A DNA stretch of 26,153 nt from Defluviimonas aquaemixtae (GTDB lineage Bacteria; Pseudomonadota; Alphaproteobacteria; Rhodobacterales; Rhodobacteraceae). Each line of letters begins with the position of its first letter. Position 1 is the first letter of the stretch. A program made the translations under genes and the position numbers. The stretch lies in NCBI RefSeq assembly GCF_900302475.1, contig NZ_OMOQ01000010.1:1-26153 (forward strand). Reading direction: 5' to 3'. This document shows, in pieces, positions 1-8,600 of this stretch. The notes under the pieces were generated by a model. That model saw only the letters and a program-made list of their open reading frames with translations. It did no database searches and had not been told where the DNA came from.

Positions 1-194
1 GACGAACGCTCGCCGGTGCCGAACGTGTAGCGGACGCTGTCGCTCGAACGCGCCATGTTGCGCTGGGTTTCGATCTCGATGTCCGAGATGCGGTCATCCA
101 GATCCCGGTCGCCGACCAGGGTCTGGGCGAAGGCCGGAGCGGCCAGAGCGAGTGCAAGGGCCGAGACGGTCCCCAGTTTGGCGAATTTTGCCAT
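1..194 (-). CDS. Exported protein, 5' part only (possible DUF481-type outer-membrane protein)
   Basis: The gene runs off the left edge, so only about 64 N-terminal residues are visible. It starts with a short basic segment and a hydrophobic run ending in Ala-Phe-Ala-Gln, a typical Sec signal peptide with cleavage after about residue 23. The mature part begins with an acidic, coil-like stretch rich in Asp, Arg, Ile and Glu. An AAAGGA ribosome site lies about 6 bases before the ATG. The arrangement resembles alphaproteobacterial DUF481/YdiY-like outer-membrane proteins, but this comes from memory of the family's N-terminal style and the diagnostic barrel is outside the window. No functional link to its neighbours is visible. 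The 129 bases up to the LysR gene are AT-rich (about 285-335) and probably carry this gene's promoter. Confidence 0.6.
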   Translation of the reverse strand, partial: MAKFAKLGTVSALALALAAPAFAQTLVGDRDLDDRISDIEIETQRNMARSSDSVRYTFGTGERS

Positions 195-323
195 GGTTCA
201 GTCCTTTCCACTTTTCCGCCCGTTTCGGGGCGGAGCCATCGGACGCACCACCGCGGCGCTATCCGTTGAGCGGGGAGATAGGGTCGGACTCAGTATAAGT
301 AAAATTCAAAATAATTATCTATA

Positions 324-1274
324 TCACGAGTTTTTGTTACCTTCAGACAAATGCGCGTTCCCGAGTTCGTGCACCATGTGATCCGAGTTTATCTCGCGTA
401 GTTCGTCGATCACCTCATCCTGTTCGACATCGAGGGACCCGACGACCTCCTTGAGCGCTTTCTTTGCTGCATCGGCGATGTCGACTTCCAGATCTTCGCG
501 CCAGACTGCCCAGATCGGATAGGGAAAGGACGGGGCGTCGGGAACGAGATGAAGCTGCTCCTCATCAATGAATCGCTTCACGTATCGCGCAGGCAGATAA
601 GCCGCCCCTTTGCGGCGGGCGATGAAATCGGCCGCCATTGCGCCAAGCGCAAGAGTCAGCCCCGGATTGGTCAGCGCGGGTAGCTCCAGTGCGTGGGCAT
701 GAACGAATTCCGGACCCCAATCGACAAACACGTAGTTCGACAAATTTTTCAGTTCGGCGTCCGGCCAGGTCGCGACCAGGACCAGTTCTTCCTCCATCAC
801 CTGTTCGGCGACCAGCCCGGGGCGCAGTTGCGGCATGTAGAGAAGGCCCAGTTGGATCGCCCCTTCGATGAGCATCCGGGTAAGGCGGTCGGGCATCCCG
901 AGTTCGCCGCGCACGCTCAGATCGGGTGCGAGATCCCTGAGCCGATCGATCAGCCGGAAGCCAAGCCGCGGCCACAGCGAATACTGGGCGCCGATATTGA
1001 TGCTGCGCGTGAAACCTTCGGGAATGGCGATCTGCTGGCGTGATTCTTCCCATATCCGGATCAGCGATAGCGCGTAGTGTTCGAACTCTCGGCCTGCTGG
1101 CGTTAATTCCGCCCCCGCTTTCGACCGGGTGAAGAGCGGCTTGCCGAGGCTATCCTCCAGCCGTTGAATTCGTAGCGATACTGCGGACTGCGTGACGAAC
1201 AGCCGCTCCGACGCCGACACGAATGAGCCCGTCGCTGAGACTTCGAGAAACGTCTTGATGAGTGCCATATCCAT
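324..1274 (-). CDS. LysR-family transcriptional regulator
   Basis: About 316 residues, the usual LysR length. The N-terminus has the winged helix-turn-helix (ALIKTFLEVSATGSF, then SASERLFVTQSAVSLRIQRLE, given here in overlapping parts), followed by the linker helix and a two-lobed effector domain from about residue 90. The in-frame frame extends upstream to 1307, but the homologous start of LysR proteins fits the ATG at 1274 (Met-Asp-Met-Ala-Leu). No strong ribosome site decides between 1274 and 1268. It is divergent from the antiporter gene, with about 150 bases between them, the classic position for a LysR protein controlling its neighbour, so the antiporter is the most likely target. The C-terminal tail of about 30 residues is acidic and polar and slightly longer than usual. 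The effector cannot be predicted. Confidence 0.88.
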   Translation of the reverse strand: MDMALIKTFLEVSATGSFVSASERLFVTQSAVSLRIQRLEDSLGKPLFTRSKAGAELTPAGREFEHYALSLIRIWEESRQQIAIPEGFTRSINIGAQYSLWPRLGFRLIDRLRDLAPDLSVRGELGMPDRLTRMLIEGAIQLGLLYMPQLRPGLVAEQVMEEELVLVATWPDAELKNLSNYVFVDWGPEFVHAHALELPALTNPGLTLALGAMAADFIARRKGAAYLPARYVKRFIDEEQLHLVPDAPSFPYPIWAVWREDLEVDIADAAKKALKEVVGSLDVEQDEVIDELREINSDHMVHELGNAHLSEGNKNS

Positions 1275-1427
1275 GCAAACTGCATAGGCCAGGCAACAGG
1301 CATTCACAATTCCGCCGTCGTCGTGTTCGCGCTACACGCGCAACTTGTGCCTGTCTCGGCAGCCGAGTAGTTCATGCGCCAATGTCTTGGTCGCAGTGCA
1401 GCGTCAGACAGCATGAAGGTGGTACGT

Positions 1428-3266
1428 ATGGCGATCGAACAGGCGGCGAGCTCTCTCGGAACTGTACCCGCGGTTGCGCTTGTTGGTGCGCTCGGAGTTG
1501 GTTCGCAGTGGTTGGCTTGGCGCCTTCAGCTTCCCGCCATCGTCCTGATGCTGGTTGCTGGCGTACTGGTTGGACCGGTGCTCGGCCTTCTCAATCCGGC
1601 CCAGGAATTCGGGGAACTATTGCCGCCACTGATCGCTTTGGCGGTCGCGGTGATCCTGTTCGAAGGCGGATTGACGCTGAACCTGCACAAGTTGGGAGAT
1701 GCCCGCGCCGGCGTGCTGCGCCTGGTGCTGATTGGCGCTCCGCTTGGCTGGCTGCTCTCGGCGCTCGCCCTGCACTACGCTGCCGGCCTTGGCTGGGAGG
1801 CCGCCTCTGTCTTCGGAGGCATCATGATCGTGACAGGACCAACGGTCATCGCGCCATTGCTGCGCCACGCCCGGCTACAGAAGCGCCCCGCCGCGCTTCT
1901 TCAGTGGGAAGCGATCGTGAACGATCCGATTGGCGCGATGGCCGCCGTCGCGGCATTTCACGTCGTCTTAACTAGGCTGGGGGGCGATACAAACGGCTTT
2001 GTCGACCTTGCGGCGCGAATGGGCTTTGCGACCATGGTGGGGCTCGCGGCCGGCTACGGAATCGTAAAGGTTTTCAAGGGCGGACGTATCCCTGAATACA
2101 TGAAGGTGCCGGTGTTGTTCGCCGTTCTCTTGGCGGCGTTTGCGCTGTCCGACCACGTGCTCCATGAAAGCGGTCTTCTGGCCGTCACCGTGATGGGTCT
2201 GGTGATAGCGAATGCCGATCTCCCATCCTATGAGGAACTGCGCCGCTTCAAGGAACACGCGACCGTGCTTTTGGTCTCCGGCGTGTTCATCCTGCTTGCT
2301 GCCTCGCTCGATTTCGCGGCGCTTGGCAAGCTGACGTGGCGTGCCGTCCTGTTCGTGGCTGTCGTCGCACTGCTTGCTCGGCCGGCCACAGTCCTGATTT
2401 CCCTTATCGGCACTGCTGTTCCCTGGAAAGAGCGACTGTTGATCGCACTCACCGGGCCCCGCGGCGTGGTCCTCGTCGCCGTCGCGGGGCTATTCGGCGA
2501 ACGACTGGTCGCGGCCGATGTCGCGGACGGCGCTCTGATAGGACCGCTGGCTTTCGCTCTGGTCGCGGCCACGGTCGTTTTGCATGGCTTCACGCTGACT
2601 CCTCTGGCGCGCTGGCTCGGACTCGCGGACGGTGAAACGGCGGGCGTGCTGCTCGTCGGCGGCTCACGGCTATCGACAGCGTTGGCCGAAGCGCTGGCGA
2701 AGGCTGAGGTGCCGGTGTTGATCGCCGATCCGAACCATTCGCATTTGTTCCGTGCACGCACGGCGGGGATACCGACATTCTACGGCGATATTCTGGGCGA
2801 GGCGGCCGAGAACTCAGTCGAATTCCTGTCCTTCCGCGTGGTCGTCGCGATGACCGACAACGATGCCTACAACACCCTGGTGACGACCGACCTCGCCCCT
2901 GAATTTGGCCGCGACAATGTTTGGCAGCTTGAGCGCGCCCGCGACGCCGACTCGCGCCACGCATTGCCAACGCAGCTTGGTGGGAAGAGGATTGGCGCCG
3001 GTCGCGGCTACAGAGCCTACGAACAGCTTTTGCGCGACGGATGGACTTTTCGCGTGACGCGCATCAGCGAGGAGTTCGGCTTCGAGAACTGGCGCGAGAA
3101 GCACCCCGAGGCAATTGTCTTCGCGACGCTCTCCCGCACGCAAGACTTAACCTTCCCGAGCAACGGCGATCCGACAGTGCCGGCAGGCGCGCGCATCATT
3201 TCACTCGTTCCAGCCAGCGTGCCTTCATCGAAAGCCACTGCAGAAAACGAAGCTGCCGCGGACTGA
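1428..3266 (+). CDS. CPA1-type cation:proton antiporter with C-terminal TrkA-N domain
   Basis: About 612 residues. The first 400 form a polytopic membrane domain of the Na+/H+ exchanger fold, with the conserved TGPTVIAPLL segment (about residues 136-145) and an Asn-Asp pair (about 165-166, in VNDPIGA) at the position of the ion-binding residues of CPA1 exchangers. From about residue 405 a cytoplasmic Rossmann domain begins (LLVGGSRLSTALAEAL, then an acidic end to strand 2), matching TrkA-N/RCK nucleotide-binding regulatory domains. The protein should exchange Na+ or K+ for H+ across the inner membrane and respond to NAD(H) or a related ligand. I chose the ATG at 1428 because AAGGTGG precedes it; an in-frame ATG at 1413 and one at 1374 are alternatives. 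The ion specificity is not readable from sequence. Confidence 0.88.
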   Translation: MAIEQAASSLGTVPAVALVGALGVGSQWLAWRLQLPAIVLMLVAGVLVGPVLGLLNPAQEFGELLPPLIALAVAVILFEGGLTLNLHKLGDARAGVLRLVLIGAPLGWLLSALALHYAAGLGWEAASVFGGIMIVTGPTVIAPLLRHARLQKRPAALLQWEAIVNDPIGAMAAVAAFHVVLTRLGGDTNGFVDLAARMGFATMVGLAAGYGIVKVFKGGRIPEYMKVPVLFAVLLAAFALSDHVLHESGLLAVTVMGLVIANADLPSYEELRRFKEHATVLLVSGVFILLAASLDFAALGKLTWRAVLFVAVVALLARPATVLISLIGTAVPWKERLLIALTGPRGVVLVAVAGLFGERLVAADVADGALIGPLAFALVAATVVLHGFTLTPLARWLGLADGETAGVLLVGGSRLSTALAEALAKAEVPVLIADPNHSHLFRARTAGIPTFYGDILGEAAENSVEFLSFRVVVAMTDNDAYNTLVTTDLAPEFGRDNVWQLERARDADSRHALPTQLGGKRIGAGRGYRAYEQLLRDGWTFRVTRISEEFGFENWREKHPEAIVFATLSRTQDLTFPSNGDPTVPAGARIISLVPASVPSSKATAENEAAAD

Positions 3267-3386
3267 AGACTCACACTGTTCCGGAATTGCGACCGCGCAT
3301 GCTGCCTACAAGATGACGAACCGCCTAAATCAACTATGCGCCGTCGCCAGTTGTTGCCCATTCGCTTGTGACGTAGCTGGGGCATG

Positions 3387-3416
3387 GCTAGACCTCGACT
3401 TCACGGTCGAGCTAGC
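3387..3416. other. Inverted repeat upstream of the molybdenum hydroxylase genes
   Basis: The arms GCTAG-AC-CTCGAC and GTCGAG-CTAGC pair over 11 bp with a 2-base bulge and a 6-base loop. It lies in the 291-base gap between the antiporter stop and the 2Fe-2S subunit start, about 140 bases before that start. No T-run follows, so it does not look like a standard intrinsic terminator; it could be an operator or a weak terminator. The rest of the gap shows nothing else I can support. Confidence 0.35.
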
Positions 3417-3557
3417 GCGAACGCGCATGCGTGCCAGGCTTTTTGGCCAGTTTGGCGCGACATGCAAGAGATTTGATGCGATATGCTGATCTCCGAAAGC
3501 GAGGTCGATGGTATTCATTCCGCTGCGGCTTGCCGACTGAACAATGCGAGGATTCCC

Positions 3558-4022
3558 ATGAAGGCGAAATTCACCGTCAACGGCGCAGGGCGAGAGATCG
3601 ACGTGCCCGAAGACATGCCCCTACTTTGGGTGTTGCGCGACGGATTGGGTCTGATGGGAACCAAATACGGTTGTGGCATCGCGCAATGCGGGGCCTGCAC
3701 CGTTCACATGGACGGGATTGCGGTGCGCGCTTGTCAGGTCGAAGCGCGCGAGCTTAACGGGGTGGAAATCACCACGATCGAAGGCCTCGGAACGCCAGAT
3801 TCGCTCCATCCGGTGCAAGAAGCCTGGATCGAGCGGCAGGTCGCTCAGTGCGGCTATTGCCAGTCGGGTCAAATCATGCAGGCCGCTTCGCTTCTCGCGA
3901 TGAATTCGGATCCGTCGGACGAGGACATTGACGCCGTCATGTCCGGCAACCTCTGTCGCTGCGGGACGTATCCGCGGATTCGCGAGGCCGTTCATGCCGC
4001 TGCCGAGAAGATGAGGAGCTGA
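3558..4022 (+). CDS. [2Fe-2S] subunit of a molybdenum hydroxylase (isoquinoline 1-oxidoreductase alpha / aldehyde oxidase type)
   Basis: 154 residues, the usual size of the small XdhC/CoxS/IorA-type subunit. It carries two [2Fe-2S] clusters: the plant-ferredoxin set Cys39, Cys44, Cys47 and Cys59 ([10 protein letters not shown] motif) and the alpha-helical set Cys98, Cys101, Cys133 and Cys135 (CGYC and CRCG motifs). It passes electrons from the molybdenum centre of the next gene's product to the cytochrome. The frame is open back to 3483, but the ATG at 3558 follows GAGGA and gives the family's normal N-terminus (MKAKFTVNG). Its stop is 3 bases before the start of the molybdopterin subunit, so the two are cotranscribed. 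It has no signal peptide of its own and is presumably exported together with the Tat-bearing partner, as known for IorAB-like pairs. Confidence 0.92.
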   Translation: MKAKFTVNGAGREIDVPEDMPLLWVLRDGLGLMGTKYGCGIAQCGACTVHMDGIAVRACQVEARELNGVEITTIEGLGTPDSLHPVQEAWIERQVAQCGYCQSGQIMQAASLLAMNSDPSDEDIDAVMSGNLCRCGTYPRIREAVHAAAEKMRS

Positions 4023-4025
4023 GCC

Positions 4026-6266
4026 ATGGGAAGACTCCGCACAATTGCGCGCCGCGGCTTCCTGATAGGATCGGTCGCCATCGCGGGAGGTGTCGCCTTC
4101 GGCGTCTATGCGGTCCGCCGCGCGCCTGAAAACCCGCTGATCGAGGATCGTGCAGAAGGCGAGGCCGTCTTCAACCCCTGGGTCAAGATCGACGCTAACG
4201 GCATCACGCTGATCGGACCGCACGCGGACCTAGGCCAGGGTGTCGCGTCTTCGCAGGCCGCACTCATCGCTGAAGAGCTGGACGTGGATTTTGGCCAATT
4301 CTCGACGTCCTTCGGCCGCCCGAGTGCCGCCTACTGGAATACCGCGATGGCGGATGAGGGCGTGCCGTTCAAATCGACGGACGAAAGCTTCGCGGCGGAA
4401 TCCATCCGGTCAGTGATGGGTGGTGTGGTGAAGCTAATAGGTCTGCAGGGCACTGGAGGCTCGACAACAATTCCCGACAGTTTCGACAAGCTGCGGCAGG
4501 CGGGCGCGTCGGCGCGCGAGACGCTGAAGCTGGCGGCCTCGAAGCGGTCCGGAGTTCCGGTCGACGAGATCAAGACCGCCTCTGCACAAGTCATTCTGCC
4601 TGATGGCACGGCCATCCCCTACACCGAACTCGCCGCCGAAGCCGCCGGGATCGAGCCGGTGCAGAACGCGCCGCTACGAGACCCTTCCGAATGGCGACTG
4701 ATCGGCCAGCCGATGGAGCGGATTGACGTCGTGGCGAAGTCGACTGGCACGCAGACCTACGGCATCGACCTTGCCACGGACGATATGGTTCATGCCGCGC
4801 TCCGCGTGAACCCGCGCAAGGGTGGCGGCATCAAAGGATATGACCCGAGCGCCGCACTGGCGATGCCGGGCGTTCGAAGGGTCTTGGACATCACAGGCGG
4901 CGCGGCGGTCATTGCCGACAACACCTGGACGGCTATCAGGGCCGCCAACGCCATTGAATTCGACTGGGGCCCCGCGCCCTATCCGGCCGAGCAGGCGCAG
5001 CATTGGGAGACGCTCGCAGCGTCCTTTTCAGATGACCTGCTCGACAGAAAGTGGCGCGACGACGGAGACATCGAGGCGGCACTCGCCGATGCGGAGGTGA
5101 TCGAGGCCGAATACCGTTCACCTTACGTCGCCCACGCGCCGCTCGAGCCGCTGAATGCCATCGTGCGGGTCACGGACGAAGGGGTCGAGGTCTGGACCGG
5201 CCATCAGGTGCCTCGTCAATTGCAGGTGCTTGTCGCCGCGCTCACCGGACATGAACCGGGGCAAGTTACTTTCCACAATCAGTACGCCGGCGGCAGCTTC
5301 GGCCACCGACTGGAATTCGAGTACCTGAAGCAAGCGGCAGAAATCGCAAACCAGATGCGCGGCACGGCGGTCAAGCTGACCTATTCGCGCGAGGAGGACT
5401 TCGCCCACGACTTTCCGCGCCACATCGCCATGGGCCGGGGGCGCGGCGTCGTGGCGAATGGTCGTGTCGAAGGGATCGACCTATCAATCGCCGCGCCTTC
5501 CGTCATAGCGTCGCAATTGGGCCGGGCCAACATCCCCGTTCCGGGACCGGATGCGCAGATCGCCGCAGGGTCCTGGAACAACCCCTACGCATTGCCGCAT
5601 TTCCGGATGCGGGCCTACCGCGTGCCCGAACTTGCGCCGGTCTCGTCCTGGCGGTCGGTGGGCGCGGCTGGCGCGGGCTTCTTCTTTGACAGCTTCCTCG
5701 ATGAGCTGATTCATGCTGCCGGCGCCGACCCGATGGAGGAGCGCATCCGGCTCATGGGGCACGACGTTTCGCGCAAGGTGCTGGAAGCCGTGGCCGAGAT
5801 GTCGTCATGGGGCGGCGAACTCGCACCCGGGAAGGGGCGCGGCGTTGCCTTCGTCGAAAGCTTCGGTGTTCCTGTGGCCGAAGTCGTGGAAGTGACCACC
5901 GTCGACGCGGGCGTCCGGATCGACAAGGTATGGGTCGCCTGCGACGTGGGCACCATCGTCGATCCGGTAAACTTCGAGAACCTCGTGCAGGGCGGGGTGG
6001 TCTGGGGCCTCGGCCACGCGATGAACTCGGAAATCACCTATTCCGACGGGATGGCCGAGCAGACCAACTACCACGCTCACGAGGGCATGCGGCTTTACCA
6101 GTGTCCCGAAATCATCGTCCGCGGGCTGGAGAACGGCCACAAGGTTCGGGGAATCGGCGAACCGCCGGTGCCTCCCGCTGCGCCTGCGCTGGCCAATGCG
6201 ATCTTCGCCGCGACAGGTAAGCGCATCCGCGAGATGCCGTTCAACAAGCATATTCGTTTCGCCTGA
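4026..6266 (+). CDS. Tat-exported molybdopterin subunit of xanthine-oxidase-family hydroxylase (isoquinoline 1-oxidoreductase beta type)
   Basis: 746 residues. It begins with a twin-arginine signal (Arg9-Arg10 in ARRGFLIGS followed by a hydrophobic stretch), so the folded enzyme acts in the periplasm or is anchored at the outer face of the inner membrane. The body has the two substrate and molybdopterin-cytosine-dinucleotide binding halves seen in IorB and periplasmic aldehyde dehydrogenases, including GQGV near residue 70, FGHRLEFEY near 430 and the catalytic glutamate near residue 712 in GIGEPP. These enzymes hydroxylate N-heterocycles or oxidise aldehydes with water as oxygen source. The true substrate is not deducible; the family label isoquinoline is historical. 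It is preceded by the 2Fe-2S subunit and followed after 11 bases by a diheme cytochrome, the expected electron exit. Confidence 0.9.
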   Translation: MGRLRTIARRGFLIGSVAIAGGVAFGVYAVRRAPENPLIEDRAEGEAVFNPWVKIDANGITLIGPHADLGQGVASSQAALIAEELDVDFGQFSTSFGRPSAAYWNTAMADEGVPFKSTDESFAAESIRSVMGGVVKLIGLQGTGGSTTIPDSFDKLRQAGASARETLKLAASKRSGVPVDEIKTASAQVILPDGTAIPYTELAAEAAGIEPVQNAPLRDPSEWRLIGQPMERIDVVAKSTGTQTYGIDLATDDMVHAALRVNPRKGGGIKGYDPSAALAMPGVRRVLDITGGAAVIADNTWTAIRAANAIEFDWGPAPYPAEQAQHWETLAASFSDDLLDRKWRDDGDIEAALADAEVIEAEYRSPYVAHAPLEPLNAIVRVTDEGVEVWTGHQVPRQLQVLVAALTGHEPGQVTFHNQYAGGSFGHRLEFEYLKQAAEIANQMRGTAVKLTYSREEDFAHDFPRHIAMGRGRGVVANGRVEGIDLSIAAPSVIASQLGRANIPVPGPDAQIAAGSWNNPYALPHFRMRAYRVPELAPVSSWRSVGAAGAGFFFDSFLDELIHAAGADPMEERIRLMGHDVSRKVLEAVAEMSSWGGELAPGKGRGVAFVESFGVPVAEVVEVTTVDAGVRIDKVWVACDVGTIVDPVNFENLVQGGVVWGLGHAMNSEITYSDGMAEQTNYHAHEGMRLYQCPEIIVRGLENGHKVRGIGEPPVPPAAPALANAIFAATGKRIREMPFNKHIRFA

Positions 6267-6277
6267 GGAGGCCGCCA

Positions 6278-6907
6278 ATGCGTTTCTTGCCCATCGCGGC
6301 CCTTGTCTTCACCGTTCTTCCGACGCTCGCCCTTGCCGAAGGCAATCCACCCGCCACGATCGAGCCGCCCGCTGCGGGATCAATTTTGCCCGAACAGGGA
6401 CTGGCCGCGTTCGATCGGATCTACGAGGTGACGAGCCATCCGCGTTGCGCGAACTGCCATGTGGGCGCGGATAACGTGCCCATGTGGTTCGGCGGCAGCG
6501 AAGGGCCGGTCCGGCCGCACGGCATGAACATCAATGCTGGTGAAAGCCGGATTGGGGCGGAAACCTTGCTGTGTTCGACCTGTCACCGGACGAGCCAAAA
6601 CCTTGAAAGCGATCCGCATGCGCCGCCGCATGCGGGGCTGGACTGGCGGCTGCCACCGGTCGAGTTCCAGTGGTTCGGCAGATCCGCCAGCGAGGTCTGT
6701 GCCCAGTTGTCTGATCCCAAGCGGACCGGCGGGCGCGACTGGATGGAACTGGCTCAGCATCTCGTTGACGACGCCGGTCATCTTGGATTCGTTCTTTGGG
6801 GCTGGCAGCCGGGCGGCGGGCGAGAACCCGCACCTTATTCGCTGCAGGATCACGTGAACGACGTGCTGGCGTGGGGAACCGCCGGTCAACCCTGCCCGAC
6901 GGAGTGA
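6278..6907 (+). CDS. Small diheme c-type cytochrome, electron acceptor of the molybdenum hydroxylase
   Basis: 209 residues with a Sec signal peptide ending Ala-Leu-Ala at residue 20. Two covalent heme sites are visible, CANCH (Cys57-His61) and CSTCH (Cys99-His103), plus several Met and His residues that could supply axial ligands (for example near residues 69, 81 and 83). It is about half the length of the multi-domain cytochromes that usually accompany IorAB-type enzymes, but similar short proteins are found next to these genes. Its position directly after the molybdopterin subunit, with GAGGAG-type spacing, indicates that it carries electrons from the periplasmic hydroxylase to the respiratory chain. 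The C-terminal half (about 105-209) has no heme site and no fold I can name. Confidence 0.85.
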   Translation: MRFLPIAALVFTVLPTLALAEGNPPATIEPPAAGSILPEQGLAAFDRIYEVTSHPRCANCHVGADNVPMWFGGSEGPVRPHGMNINAGESRIGAETLLCSTCHRTSQNLESDPHAPPHAGLDWRLPPVEFQWFGRSASEVCAQLSDPKRTGGRDWMELAQHLVDDAGHLGFVLWGWQPGGGREPAPYSLQDHVNDVLAWGTAGQPCPTE

Positions 6908-6918
6908 GGAGACCCGAG

Positions 6919-7269
6919 ATGACCCGCACTGAACGCAAGTACCATACCGCCGCGATCCTCCTCTTTCTGTCTGCGGCTCTGCACCTGCCGATCTTGATAC
7001 TATCGTTTCAGAAATTCGGAACGCACATATTCGTTGCGATTATTCTGTGGACGCTGCTCGGTCTTGGCCTGCTGCGTGGCCATCGATTGGCGGCGTATCT
7101 CGCGTTCCTCGGCATGCTTGCGGGCCTCGTCCTCGCACTCGATGGCGCGACGTCTTCGCCCGGACTCGTCGCCATCGTTCTCTGGGTGATCATTCCAACG
7201 AACCTAATCGCCGCGGCGGTCCTGTTCGGTGTCTTGTGGTCCCGTCCTTCAGCGCACTCGGAGACATAA
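6919..7269 (+). CDS. Small hydrophobic membrane protein, unknown function
   Basis: 116 residues starting at an ATG preceded by GAGGAG, 11 bases after the cytochrome stop, so it is probably the last gene of the hydroxylase operon. About four hydrophobic segments can be drawn (near residues 10-28, 36-52, 56-72 and 82-106), with short polar ends. I recognise no family. It could be an accessory or anchoring subunit for the periplasmic enzyme or an unrelated passenger. The frame is open further upstream, but those residues overlap the cytochrome gene and are rich in arginine, typical of a shadow frame. Confidence 0.65.
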   Translation: MTRTERKYHTAAILLFLSAALHLPILILSFQKFGTHIFVAIILWTLLGLGLLRGHRLAAYLAFLGMLAGLVLALDGATSSPGLVAIVLWVIIPTNLIAAAVLFGVLWSRPSAHSET

Positions 7270-7317
7270 CGCGCTCAAAGTCGCCGTTCCGTGCTGCATC
7301 GGCGCGCTGGTACCGAA

Positions 7318-7411
7318 CGATCCGTTTTTCAGGATCGGGCGTGATCACATTCTGCCGGTCCAGTGCGTCGCTATCCGCTGGTTCTGAACCCTCCGTGAAA
7401 CGGGGGAGTTC
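7318..7411. terminator. Possible convergent terminator region
   Basis: The 154 bases between two converging genes contain a 6-bp hairpin at 7318-7337 (CGATCC / GGATCG with a T-rich loop) and an imperfect hairpin at 7386-7411 (GAACCCTCC pairing with GGGGAGTTC, with one mismatch and one wobble). Neither is followed by a clean T-run. Position supports termination from both sides; the structure itself is weak. Confidence 0.3.
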
Positions 7412-7423
7412 AATACAGAAGTC

Positions 7424-8479
7424 CTACCGAGCGCCTGCAAGCGCATTCGAGGACAGTTTGTGATCAACGATCGCCACTGTCTCCGACACTGCAGGATGTG
7501 AGGTGCCCAACGCTTCGGCGATCAGCAATATCAGCCTGTCGACACGTTCAATATAGACAGCCCCTGAGTAGACCGAACGCGCGGCAGACGAGGGCTTAAC
7601 GAGATTCTTCGCCGCCGCTGCGTACTTCTCAAATGGCACGAGGTCCCCTGGATCGGCGCCGAGTTTCTCGACGAGGCCGTTTACGAACGCATAGATCTCT
7701 TGCGACTTCGCGGGATCGCCGTGAACCGCGTCGCGGATGGACCGGGGTCCGTCTGTAGTAATGCAGCGATAGTTGCCGGTCGCAAGCATCGCCCATTTCG
7801 CAAATGGAACGAACAGGGAGTCGAACACCCGGAGCTTCACCGGAACGTCCTTGTCGTCGACACGATATGCTTCAATATCCGCCTCGAGCGTCTCGAGCAC
7901 GGCGTTCAACTTCGGATCGTCGAACTTCGACACCTTGAAATTCGTGGGAAGACCCACATGCAGGACGTTCGCCATTTCTTCCGGCGGGCGGAACGCTTGA
8001 GGATCCGGAGAGCAAAGCGTCATTAGTCTCGGATCGAAGGCATCCCAGATCTCAGGGTTCAGGAACGCCTCCTTCAGCCGTGAGCTATCCAATCCGGGAA
8101 TGCGCTTCAGATACGGAAGCGGCGGCATGTTCATGATCGACATGCACGGAATTCCTGCCCTTGCGATCCGAGCGAGCAGATCGGTGAGCGCAGGGTGTGA
8201 GTATTGCGGCTCCTGCATGGCGAGGCAGACGAGATCGTAGTTTTCAGGCCGTGCGTCCTCGGGTGTCGACGCGTCCAACCTCCCCGCAAGGGACTTGGAG
8301 AAAAAACTGCGATGCGCGTCTTCATCGCGCAGCTTGATCCGAACCTCGGTCCCTTCGGAATTGATGAGAGCGGCCGTTTCTGCGCGGCAGACAAGCGTGG
8401 CGTTGTGGCCCGCCGCGACAAACTTCGTTCCGAGCAAGGAGCCATAGGAGGCGCCAAGAATGAGGATGTTGTAGGCCAC
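7424..8479 (-). CDS. Ketopantoate-reductase-like NAD(P)-dependent enzyme; candidate oxalyl-CoA reductase (PanE2-like)
   Basis: About 351 residues. It opens with a Rossmann nucleotide-binding loop (NILILGASYGSLLG, residues about 4-16) of the ApbA/PanE superfamily and has the two-domain length of that group, but its C-terminal half does not look like a housekeeping ketopantoate reductase. Established background: in Methylorubrum (Methylobacterium) extorquens AM1 a PanE-family enzyme, PanE2, reduces oxalyl-CoA to glyoxylate and is the main route of oxalate assimilation. Placement beside sucCD and across from oxc/frc makes the same role here the best inference. I chose the GTG at 8479, preceded by GGAAGGGAAA with about 9 bases spacing; an in-frame TTG at 8497 is possible. 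A terminator-like hairpin separates it from sucD, so it may have its own promoter within 8480-8600. Confidence 0.75.
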   Translation of the reverse strand: MAYNILILGASYGSLLGTKFVAAGHNATLVCRAETAALINSEGTEVRIKLRDEDAHRSFFSKSLAGRLDASTPEDARPENYDLVCLAMQEPQYSHPALTDLLARIARAGIPCMSIMNMPPLPYLKRIPGLDSSRLKEAFLNPEIWDAFDPRLMTLCSPDPQAFRPPEEMANVLHVGLPTNFKVSKFDDPKLNAVLETLEADIEAYRVDDKDVPVKLRVFDSLFVPFAKWAMLATGNYRCITTDGPRSIRDAVHGDPAKSQEIYAFVNGLVEKLGADPGDLVPFEKYAAAAKNLVKPSSAARSVYSGAVYIERVDRLILLIAEALGTSHPAVSETVAIVDHKLSSNALAGAR

Positions 8480-8600
8480 TGCGCATTTCCCTTCCAATCG
8501 TCGTCGGGTTACATCGCGAATTGACCTGGACTGTCTGTTCCAAACCCGACCTTTCGAGAACCGGGATAGCCATGTAGCCGACGCTTATCAAAGCGACAAA

